Origin: Chara braunii
Taxonomy: Eukaryota > Streptophyta > Charophyceae > Charales > Characeae
Direction: 5' to 3'
Length of the DNA: 20,403 nucleotides
NCBI GenBank assembly: GCA_003427395.1
Contig: BFEA01000085.1
Coordinates: 2,274,459 to 2,294,861, forward strand
Part shown: positions 9,237 through 16,436 of the stretch, in pieces
Numbering within the stretch: the stretch's first letter is position 1
How the letters are laid out: every line of letters starts with the position of its first letter
Made by a program: the position numbers and the translations under genes
The notes under the pieces: model-generated
Databases searched by the model: none
What the model was told of the DNA's origin: nothing
Seen by the model: the letters and a program-made list of their open reading frames with translations, nothing else

Positions 9237-9288
<52 letters not shown>
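9237..9288. repeat. Compound (CT)n(CA)n microsatellite
   Basis: An uninterrupted CT run to about 9264 is followed by an uninterrupted CA run to about 9288. It directly follows duplication copy 2. Confidence 0.97.
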
Positions 9289-10440
9289 AGAATGGCCCAT
9301 TAGCCTGCCGCACTATTCACCAGATTGAGCAAATTTAAAAAATGAATCTTTCGTCAACACAAGGGGAGATACATTGAGACATTTAGAATCGTGGCGGAGA
9401 TTTTCGTGCAGCCTTTACCTCTGATAGCTCAGAATCCGCTGCTCAGATTCAAAATCTGATGCGGCCATCTGATCAGGAATGCCCCAAAACCTCCGATTAG
9501 CATCTTTACTCACTCAATTCCATTAAGAATTGAGTGAGATACACTCTTTTCTCTCTCGTCTCTCATTGGCCACCTCTCTCCCCGTCGCTGTATCCACTTC
9601 CCACCTTCGTCACTTTCCCTTTCACACCTTCACGTACCTGGACCGGATCCCGGCCAGGTTCATGCACGCTCTTTTAACAGTTCTACTTCCTCTTTCTCCC
9701 GCCCACTGTAGATGAGGTGCTCACTTTACCAAGGGAGCGGAACTCCTAGGATGATGACGAAGAACAACAACTCTATGGAGGTGGAGATCTGCCACGTTGG
9801 AGACGAGCTACGTGAAGTGCGGCTTTGGTGGCTATTGTCCTTACCCCAGCAAGCACATGACTATGAAAAATTGTTCACCTGCACTCGAGCGTCGTGCCCT
9901 GTTCTATCATCAATAGAGCTACCCGTCCCCAGCTATGGCAATCAGCAGCGCAAGAGGGAGATGCCCTGCGTACATGCTCTCAAAAGAATAGCGCAGCGAA
10001 GCAACCGCTGTCTCCACCAGCTCACTAGTAGAAAGGTAGACTGAGCGGCCTCCAGCCTTTTCTACCTGATTTCTTCTACTAAGGCACTGCAGTCACCTTA
10101 CTAACATATCTGACCATCCAGATAGCTAACATCTACGGTCAATCTTTCCAGATCTGCCTACATGCACCTAGATGGGAACCTATACAAAAAACAAAAGGGG
10201 AAAAGAGAGAGAAGCAAAAAAAAAAAAACATAGACCTACGGGGCTACCCATCTCTCAGAAGAGCAGGAAGGGACAAAACAGCTAGGCTGAAGGCCCAGGA
10301 CTGTCAAGTAGAGGCTATTTGGCTACGGTCTGAAGATCAGGCCTAGCAACCCAAAAAAAAAACAAATTACCAGTCAAGGGATCAAGTCCCGCAAGGCCCA
10401 AACCAGGGAAACAACCAACATAGTTGGGTACAGTCCCAGA
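9289..10440. other. No recognisable gene
   Basis: An open frame of 110 codons (9712-10044, +) has no recognisable domain. A perfect 7-bp hairpin TCAGATT/AATCTGA lies at 9443-9459. An A-run sits at about 10217-10228. Nothing else is identifiable. Confidence 0.4.
9509..9538. repeat. Perfect 12-bp hairpin, gattccgt family
   Basis: CTCACTCAATTC (9509-9520) pairs perfectly with GAATTGAGTGAG (9527-9538) around loop cattaa, and is followed by a pyrimidine-rich stretch from about 9543. It lies outside the duplicated block, so it is an independent member of the hairpin family seen at 8106 and 8269, with compensatory arm changes. Confidence 0.8.
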
Positions 10441-10517
10441 TCTGCGTGTCATTCCTGCGCAGGGGCCATGCTAACCTTCTATGTATCGTTCCAGTTTTAA
10501 TAGATGTCCCGAAGGAC
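10441..10517 (-). pseudogene. U6 snRNA-derived sequence, first 77 nt
   Basis: Read on the minus strand from 10517, this has the U6 5' hairpin GTCC-TTCG-GGAC, then TAAAACTGGAACGATACA, then TTAGCATGGCCCCTGCGCA and GACACGCA. U6 snRNA pairs with U4 and U2 and with the 5' splice site in the spliceosome. Identity to the universally conserved U6 core is high, but the ACAGAGA box reads ACATAGA and the AAGGAT segment before GACACGCA is altered. The 3' third past GACACGCA matches only weakly (to about 10420). I call it a pseudogene or a U6-derived repeat. A tRNA-like segment lies upstream on the same strand (10608-10667). Confidence 0.85.
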
Positions 10518-10607
10518 TAACCCGTGGGCCCAGCAATGGGATATTCCCACAGAAAGTGGCTGGCCCCAGGTATTTCACTGTCGCAGCCTTTTACCCATTT
10601 GTTTTCA

Positions 10608-10667
10608 GCGGAGTCCGCAGTTCAACAGTCCAAGGTGTTCATGAGTGTGCCCATTGAGCTAAGCTCT
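10608..10667 (-). repeat. tRNA-like segment T1 (degenerate)
   Basis: Read on the minus strand it contains AGAGCTTAGCTCAATGGGC, close to an RNA polymerase III box A, and then GGACTGTTGAACTG, resembling an anticodon arm. Box B is poor. It lies about 90 nt upstream of the U6-like segment at 10441-10517 on the same strand. It parallels T2 and T3, which also precede U6-like segments. Confidence 0.55.
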
Positions 10668-10694
10668 TGGGTAGTATAACCAGGCCCGGAACCA

Positions 10695-10738
10695 ATGTAG
10701 GGGCCATACTAATTCCAATTTTAAGGGATGTCCCAAGG
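10695..10738 (-). pseudogene. U6 snRNA-derived fragment with internal deletion
   Basis: On the minus strand it reads GGGACATCCCTTAAAATTGG then AATTAGTATGGCCCCT. This matches the U6 5' end, but about 14 nt covering the ACAGAGA box are missing, joining GGAA directly to TTAG. The flanking similarity ends after GGCCCCT. It cannot function as U6. Confidence 0.75.
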
Positions 10739-10821
10739 GATACAAGCGGGACTGAGCCCCGCGGCATACCCAACTGGCAACAGCGGAGCGGTTGGTAGTG
10801 CCCTGCTGATCTGCATCCAGT

Positions 10822-10884
10822 GGAGTTCGAACAGGGGCCCGTTTTTCAACAGTTCGTGGGTGTATCAACTGAGTTAGACCTGTT
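10822..10884 (-). repeat. tRNA-like segment T2
   Basis: On the minus strand this has GGTCTAACTCAGTTGATA (box A-like, 10862-10880) and TGTTCGAACTCC (box B-like, 10822-10833). The boxes are spaced as in a tRNA gene and this is the best box A/box B pair in the cluster. The acceptor ends do not pair well and the anticodon arm is unclear, so it looks like a tRNA-derived SINE head and not a working tRNA gene. The U6-like fragment at 10695-10738 follows about 84 nt downstream on the same strand. Confidence 0.6.
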
Positions 10885-11541
10885 TGTCTCGTCTGCTGCC
10901 CTGGGGACTGGTACCAGCCTACTGCAGAGGTTGCCTCTCAAGGCTACAATTCGGGAAATTACCAAGTCTCGGGATCTTCAACTGGTTGTACATGGCCTTG
11001 ACTCACGCGGCATGCCCCCACAGATGGATGGTACTGAAGTGCGCAACCTATGTTCAGCCATCACGGCTATTCTGAATCTGCCACTAGTAAGAGAATGCAG
11101 GGCCTGCTGTGGAGCACGCGGCGTGAGCCCAGGTAAAACAGGTCCCGCTGCAGACCTTGGTGATAACAGATTGTCCAAATGAAAGATTTGAAGGCCGAAG
11201 TGGAGAAGGGTTTCATGCACACATTTGTGTTGTCTGCACCGCTGCGGGCCTCCCTACCGCGCCCTGTGCCGCTCCGTCCGGACACTGTTCACATCTTTTC
11301 CGGTCCCGACTGGCATGCTCACACTCAAAACCCCTCTCTGCAGCTCGCGGGTGGCGAACAGCTGCCCTGCAACAGATCATTGTTGGCGGATGGTGGACCC
11401 GCAGGTGGTTCCCATCACTCGATTTCTTCCACCTCGTTGGCTACGCACCCACCGGTTGGCGCAGATGTTGACTCCCTAGCGCGCGTCTCAGGTCAGGCAA
11501 GAATAGAGAGACTTCACCATCCCCCGGAGTCAGCAGCCAAA
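10885..11541. other. No gene recognised
   Basis: Overlapping open frames of 104-130 codons (11157-11571, +) lack recognisable domains. I see no U6-like or convincing tRNA-like segment in this part of the cluster. Confidence 0.4.
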
Positions 11542-11588
11542 CTAAACCCCTCTGTATCGATCCGACTTTAACAGGTGTCCCAAGGGAC
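11542..11588 (-). pseudogene. U6 snRNA-derived 5' fragment
   Basis: On the minus strand from 11588 it reads GTCCCTTGGGACACCTG, TTAAAGTCGGATCGATACAG and AGGGGTTTAG. It covers the U6 5' hairpin through the ACAGAG box, which is intact here, and then diverges. The tRNA-like segment T3 abuts it directly upstream on the same strand, with T3's box B-like GGTCTGGGTCCC overlapping the U6 5' end. Confidence 0.7.
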
Positions 11589-11643
11589 CCAGACCAGTAT
11601 TTTTCCACAGTTCCTGGGTGTACCCACTGAGCTAGGCTCTTGG
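11584..11643 (-). repeat. tRNA-like segment T3, fused to U6-like sequence
   Basis: On the minus strand, GAGCCTAGCTCAGTGGGTAC (11620-11639) is a good box A, and GGTCTGGGTCCC (11584-11595) is in box B position. The U6-like fragment begins within the last bases. The segment between shares ACCCAGGAACTGTGGAAAAA with the equivalent part of T2 (ACCCACGAACTGTTGAAAAA), so T2 and T3 are copies of one family. Downstream on the plus strand a 17-18 base A-run lies at about 11696-11712. Confidence 0.6.
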
Positions 11644-11780
11644 GTTTCACATCGGTACCGGAGCCGAAACTGGGACGGGAACCAAAAATAAAGGGAAAAA
11701 AAAAAAAAAAAACAATGGGCAGGGTAGAAAAGGAGGGGCCGTTCGTTCCCCTCTGGGCCTGCCCGTCAGGCCCGCTGCCG

Positions 11781-11819
11781 GATCCCCCAACAAAACTAAG
11801 GGGGATGGTCCTGAGGGAC
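11781..11819 (-). repeat. Possible very degenerate U6-like segment
   Basis: On the minus strand GGTCCCTCAGGACCATCC followed by TTAGTTTTG loosely resembles the U6 5' end. It is placed about 60 nt downstream of tRNA-like segment T4, as in the other units. Similarity alone is weak; position is the main argument. It also forms its own inverted repeat (ggatccccc/gggggatgg). Confidence 0.25.
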
Positions 11820-11877
11820 CCTCAACCCCTCAGTTTTCTTCACAATACGCTCCTCCGCTCCGTCGTTGCCGGCTGCT

Positions 11878-11946
11878 GGCTTCGATCCCCGGGCCTCCAA
11901 GCTGACAGTCCAAAGTTGTAACCTATAGGGCTAAGCCCCAGCTTGG
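11878..11946 (-). repeat. tRNA-like segment T4
   Basis: On the minus strand GGGGCTTAGCCCTATAGGTT (box A-like) is followed by TTTGGACTGTCAGCTTGG (anticodon-arm-like) and GGGGATCGAAGCC (box B-like, 11878-11890). Order and spacing fit a tRNA. I cannot pair a full acceptor stem, so a tRNA-derived repeat or tRNA pseudogene is more likely than a working gene. Confidence 0.5.
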
Positions 11947-12159
11947 ATGTAACAGGCGCGGATTTCCTTATAAAGGGTATCCATGCTGCCCCAAGGCCTG
12001 TTGCACAATGTAAAAAGCTGTTTTCTTTGGCCCTTCAGCATGGCTCCTACGTAGCCGGCCCTGCTGCGTGGAGGGGTCAGTTTCCCCTGCCGCCGTCGTG
12101 CATGCGGCACAACAGTGTCGATACCGCCGCCCGCGGCTTCTGCTATTGACCAATATCGT

Positions 12160-12230
12160 TGTCAGCCTAGGAAGTCCCGCTCTTTCACCTTTTACTGATC
12201 CTAGTGCCATAACCAGTGAGTTAAACGGGT
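12160..12230 (-). repeat. tRNA-like segment T5 (degenerate)
   Basis: On the minus strand CCCGTTTAACTCACTGGTTA (12210-12229) fits box A. A matching box B is not clear (a GAGCGGGACTTCC stretch lies in the right area). It is placed about 290 bp from T4, the same spacing as T4 to T3. Confidence 0.35.
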
Positions 12231-12540
12231 CTAAAGACTAAATTTTACCCCGAACTGCCCAAATGTCGGTCTCGAACGTGAATCCGTTCCGCGTGCACTA
12301 CTGCAATTGTCTCACAACCTCTTTCTAGTCCACGCTACTAGGCACAGGCGCCGCTCTCATAACCAGATATCCGCCCAAATACTCGTGCGTGCCCTCAAAG
12401 TGCATGCCCACACACTCTCTAATCAAATAAAAAAGTGCGTGTCATTTCCAACTTCCAAGAGTGGGCTATGGCTACACTGAAATGAGACATTCTCTCGAAT
12501 ACTGTCAAAAACGCACCTTCTGCGAGATGCAAAAATGTGC
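12231..12540. other. No gene recognised
   Basis: I see no domain, RNA gene or repeat structure that I can support here. Confidence 0.4.
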
Positions 12541-12546
12541 CCAAAT

Positions 12547-12624
12547 ACCCTTGTAAGGGTGTTCGGGCCGACAGCGCCCTCCAAACTCGAAAAACGGCCA
12601 GTTCGAACTTCGAAAATGCTGGCC
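12547..12624. repeat. Cluster of GC-rich hairpins
   Basis: ACCCTT-gt-AAGGGT (12547-12560) and GGCCAG (12596-12601) with CTGGCC (12619-12624) are perfect short stems. The second encloses the box B-like word AGTTCGAACTTCG, itself made of TTCGAA repeats. The 156-codon open frames on both strands across this block have no recognisable domain. Confidence 0.55.
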
Positions 12625-12732
12625 CTGCCTCCCGCCACCCCACCTGAGTCTGCACAGATTGTGGCGGGTCCGGCCTTCGACCTGTGTCCGTTAGGGCAAA
12701 AGAAAACCGAAAAATCGGCCTGCCATTTTTCA

Positions 12733-12783
12733 GGGGCCGACGAGGACCCGAAAAACGTCCTCCGAGGCCCCTTTTTTTTTTTT
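12733..12783 (+). terminator. Two-tier GC hairpin followed by T-run
   Basis: GGGGCC (12733-12738) pairs with GGCCCC (12766-12771). Inside, GAGGAC (12742-12747) pairs with GTCCTC (12757-12762), with a symmetric 3-nt internal loop and a 9-nt apical loop. A run of about 12 T follows at once. This is the shape of an intrinsic or RNA polymerase III-type 3' end of a small RNA. It could equally be the end of a short mobile element. I see no confident promoter upstream, though a box B-like word lies at 12600-12612. Confidence 0.45.
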
Positions 12784-12864
12784 GAATTTTCATGGGGGGG
12801 GGGCCGTTCCGGAAGTCCAGGACCGGACACCGGACCCCTGCTTAATGTTTGGGGTTGTTTGGAA

Positions 12865-12883
12865 ACCGGTCCGGACGTCCGGT
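12865..12883. repeat. CCGGACGTCCGG palindrome
   Basis: The perfect palindrome CCGGACGTCCGG is flanked by further CCGGT/GGTC words, and gaccggacaccggacccc lies 40 bp upstream. It marks the boundary between GC-rich DNA and the AT-rich block starting at about 12885. Confidence 0.6.
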
Positions 12884-12884
12884 C

Positions 12885-13941
12885 GATTACCATACCTTAT
12901 TATCAAACATTAATTCAATTAATCACCTTTATTATTATTATTATTTTTTTTTTTGACATCTCCTTTTTTCGAATTTCATTTTCAAATTTTTTGGCAATTA
13001 CTTAAATTAACTTAAAATCCAATATAAATCCGTTAATTTACACTAAAATCTAGGCTACCAGAGTGGCCCGGGTCCACTTGCCCGGCCGGACCAAAAAGAA
13101 ATGAGGAAAAAAAATAGATTTTTGAATTAATTTTTTTATTTAAAATTGGGTAAAGAATTTCGATGTGACCCTGAGGCAAAAGTTGTTCAGTTTATTTTTC
13201 TGCATAACATTTTTTTTTTTTCGGATTTTTTTTTTTTTTTTTTTTTTTTGATTGGGACCTTCCCTGGCCCTTGCACGGCCGGGGCCGCAAGGGAAAATAG
13301 GGTGACCCGCGCGGCCCGGCAGGTAGCCTAGACTACAATAAGTTAACTTCAATCAAATCAGTTTTAGTATTTAATTTATTTAATAAAATTCGTTGAAATT
13401 AATTACAGTCGCTTTAAATTCGTTTCAAATTTATTAAAATCCCTTAAATTACATTGATATTAAACCCATTCATTAAATATTAATAATTTAAATTTGCATT
13501 AAACAATTTGAAATTCAAAAAAACATTTAATTCATTGAAATATTTTCTAAAAGTCATTTTTATTTTTATTTTCAAATTTTTTCAAATTAAATATTTAGGA
13601 AATCTTGAATTCCGAAATTCAATTAATTTCATTCCTTTTTTTGTAAAATCTTCATCTTAAATCTCCTTTCTTTCCCAATTTTATTCAAAAAAAATTAATA
13701 TTAATTTATTGCATGCATTTTTTGTTGAATTAAATTAATTCCCACACCAGGCCTCTACATAAATCCCCAAATTCCTTTTATCTTTTCCTTTTTCAAAAAA
13801 ATTTCCTCCTCGAAATTCAAAAATACGTTCTGATTATTTAATTAAATTTTGACATTTTGTTTCTTCTTTGGAAAATCTTGGCAATTATCTTTATTTATTG
13901 ATAAATAAATCAGAAACTCCCCCCCCCCCCCAAATCTCCAC
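12885..13941. other. AT-rich block upstream of the retroelement
   Basis: The composition drops abruptly to AT-rich with many ttaatt/aaattaa words, interrupted only by the GC-rich ends of the element at 13049-13332. No open frame is meaningful. This is where the 5' LTR and primer-binding site of the gypsy element would be expected, but I find no match to the 3' LTR start and no clear tRNA-complementary site. It may be ordinary AT-rich DNA, a mutated 5' LTR or an unrelated insertion. Confidence 0.5.
13049..13332. mobile_element. Possible 284-bp MITE or foldback element
   Basis: TCTAGGCTACC (13049-13059) is an exact inverted copy of GGTAGCCTAGA (13322-13332). Subterminal sequence is also similar inverted (tggcccgggtc left, gacccgcgcggcccgg right), so the inverted repeat extends with mismatches to about 25 bp. 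The middle is AT-rich with T-runs of 11 and 22 at about 13211 and 13228. No open frame and no clear target-site duplication is visible. The element ends stand out as GC-rich islands in AT-rich DNA. Confidence 0.5.
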
Positions 13942-15302
13942 ATGCCACCACGCAACACCAAGAACTCCCAACGTGCCGCCGCATCTGCATCCCCACCTCA
14001 TCCGCAGTCATTGCTGCATCCATCGCATCCACTCCATCTTCCCCGAACATGGCCCAATCCTCGAGCATCGACACGACCGCCGTCAACACCTAGTCTGTTG
14101 ACAGCCTCGCCCGCGAACTTACGGGCGACAACGATCCGAGCCCGCCATCCCCACTGATATCACCACCCTCATTCGCATGATGTCCTCCTTCCAAACGGAT
14201 ATCCGCGCGTCCATCAACAAAATCGAAACCAATATCTCTAGCCTATCCGGCCGTGTGACCACTATTGAGTATCACAACCCGACAATCACAGTGGTGACGA
14301 CCACAACACCTCCTTCTACGACCGTGCCCACATCCACTGCCCTCTCTGCTAGCACGTCCTCCACACCCCCACCTTCATCCACTACTACCTCCACCATAGT
14401 CACCCAGCNGAAAACCCCCGCCGTCACACAGTCGTCAACCATCCCCCCCAATCAAAATGCCTCTTGACTTCGTCCGTTATCACCTCCACCATCCCCAACT
14501 ATACCCAAATCATTCCACAAACTATGTATCTCGCTCTTCCACTACTCCCCCCAAATGCTCTCATCCCAACCAACTCCACCAATGATTTCACCCTGGTCGA
14601 CTCTTCCTCTCCCACCGTTGATTTCAACGCCCTTGCCGCCACTAACCCCAGAGAAGGCAAAATCCCCCCATCATTCCGCGCCAACGAGATTTCCACCTTC
14701 TCAGGCCAACCCCATGAGGATGTCTTCCTCTTTCTCACCAAACTTCATCAAGCCTTCTCCCTCCACAGTATTCCTGTCATCCCCTGGCTCCCCATCGCTG
14801 GCAGCAGACTCCTGGACAACGCTGCTCGCTGGTGGTACACTAAAATGTCCAACCGCCATCACGCCAGTCTCTGACCTCACACCTTCCTTGAGTGGGCCAC
14901 CCTCATCACCTCCACCTTCCGTCCACAAAAAACGGTCGACGCCTACATCGACCAATTCTGTTGGCTCCAACAAAACGGCCCAACCGACCGTTTTGTGCAA
15001 TACGTCCGCTCGTTTCATCAACATATCCCCATCGACGTCGTCAGCGACTTCGCATTCATCTCTCGCGTTAAGTGTGTATGCCGCAAAGACCTACCGGCTG
15101 CCCTTGTCCACGAGCCCCTTATGACCCTCGCCAACCTCCTCACTCGTGTCTTCCAACTCGACCGCATCCTCTCTCCCTACAAGACCGCACTTACATCTGC
15201 CCCTCCCCACCCTCGCTTCTTCCACAACATCGTCTCCGGGGACACAACCTCCTCGGACGAGTTCACCGCTCTAGACCCTGACACCCTCTCCGATCCACCA
15301 CA
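13942..15302 (+). pseudogene. gag: gag (capsid) region, broken
   Basis: The protein would form the virus-like particle. The N-terminal part is Pro/Thr/Ser-rich and split between frames: a Met in frame 1 at 13942, then frame 2 at 14177-14467 with ITTLIRMMSSFQTDI just upstream and at the start. From 14464 frame 1 gives a capsid-like domain with FSGQPHEDVFLFLTKLHQAF and LLDNAARWWYT, characteristic of retrotransposon gag. A TGA at 14872-14874 interrupts it. Frame 1 resumes with FLEWATLITSTF and continues to about 15300. An N at 14409 leaves one codon unknown. Non-functional as it stands; identity as gag is firm from the capsid motifs and position. Confidence 0.85.
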
Positions 15303-15587
15303 TCGCTCTCCCCGGACGAACTCTCTGCCATTCACCTCATGCGGATGGAAAAGAGAGATCGCTCCAGCCGCCCTTCGCGGACCACCCTCTCGAGCCACCT
15401 CAAGAAACTCACACCCGAGGAAAGAGCCCACCTTCGGGCAAAGGGTGGATGTTTGTGGTGCCGTCAATTAGGCCACCTGCAAACAGACTGCCCACATGCT
15501 AGACATTTCACACGCCAGTCCGCGGCTCCTCGGCCCGAAACCTCCGCATCACCCCCCTCGGCAGGAGCGGGTCCCTCTTCGACCTGA
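15303..15587 (+). pseudogene. gag C-terminus with CCHC zinc knuckle
   Basis: The frame changes from 1 to 3 near 15300 and gives LSPDELSAIHLMRMEKRD, then LTPEERAHLRAKGGCLWC. The nucleic-acid-binding knuckle is CLWCRQLGHLQTDC (C-X2-C-X4-H-X4-C, 15450-15491), with all four zinc ligands present. A TGA at 15585-15587 ends this frame and could be the natural end of gag or another lesion. The downstream 240 bp is Pro-rich with no recognisable domain. The TPEER...G-C-x-x-C context is, from memory, common in fungal gypsy elements; I have not checked this. Confidence 0.85.
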
Positions 15588-15833
15588 ACATTGTCCCTAG
15601 GTCTCCGGCCCGACACCGACGACTGGTCTGCCGGCCACCCCATCGGTGACGATCTCCATCCCACCGGTGGCCCATTTGGCATCAACAATACGCCTGCCTC
15701 CCCCCTCTCCGGTGCCGCACCCCCCATCGGACGACCCCCAGGCGTTGCAACCCTCGTTGCCTAACGACCCCCTCACTGCCGCTTTGTTCCTCAACCCTCC
15801 TTCCGAATCCATCCTCTGTAACCTTCTCAGACG

Positions 15834-16436
15834 TTGTTGAGGAACTTTGTCCGATTAGGCAATGAACAACGCCGCCTCAACACCATTATCTCCACCGCCA
15901 ACTCATCACGCTTTCATCTCAAATTTGTCGCCGCCACCTTGGTGCGTCTACGACCAAGTTTCGGGCCCTCCTCGACATTGGAGCCACCGGGAATTTCATC
16001 ACCGATGCGTGTGTCCAGAAAGCTGGTCTTACCTCTACCGGATACGACTCCCTGATTACAATTCGTTTAGGGGACAAAGACACCGTCGTCGTAGCAGACC
16101 ACACGGTTCCCGAGACCACCATGACTGTCGGAACCCTCCGCAGTCAGGTCTCATTCGATGTCATGCATTTAATGTGCGATATCGTTTTGAGAACACCGTG
16201 GCTGGACCGCTACATGCCATATGCTTTCCACCCCAACTTTCTCCGCCTTACCAACCCCCCTGACACAACCATCGACATTCCCTATCTCCCCTATCTCACC
16301 GCCCCAAGCTTCGTCACCCCGCACCAATTCCTTCACATGGCTCGCACGAACCCTGACTCAACCTACTATTGCCTTGTCCTTGATTGCGAGCGTCCCGAGG
16401 ACTTGCTCCCAACGGATAAACCCGACCAAGCCCCCC
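15834..16436 (+). pseudogene. Retropepsin-like aspartic protease region, active-site motif changed
   Basis: The protease would cleave the polyprotein. Frame 3 gives RFHLKFVAATL, then the frame slips to 2 near 15940 and reads FRALLDIGATGNFITDACV. The position of the catalytic D-(S/T)-G triplet is D-I-G here (GAC-ATT-GGA, 15974-15982). The Ser/Thr that normally follows the Asp is replaced by Ile. The conserved C-terminal hydrophobic-G motif reads [15 protein letters not shown], with Arg at the Gly position. Both changes fit decay under no selection. Frame 2 stays open to the nine-C run at 16431-16439. Confidence 0.8.

Noticed and set aside
9712-10044. 110-codon plus-strand open frame
   Set aside because: No recognisable domain or motif and no supporting gene structure; length is within chance expectation.
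10822-12230. Functional tRNA genes
   Set aside because: Box A and B words are present, but acceptor stems and anticodon arms do not fold properly, so tRNA-derived repeats are a better description.
12733-12783. Bacterial rho-independent terminator
   Set aside because: The shape fits, but everything else in the window is eukaryotic, so a bacterial reading has no support.
12423-13005. 156-codon open frames on both strands
   Set aside because: They mirror each other across GC-rich hairpins and homopolymers and have no domain.
14555-15124. 189-codon Pro/Ser-rich plus-strand open frame
   Set aside because: It is a shadow of gag in another frame; the capsid motifs are in frame 1.
16221-16436. N-terminal part of the 287-codon open frame containing RT
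   Set aside because: The sequence before the C9 run is out of frame with the protease reading. The RT-specific part starts only at about 16437.
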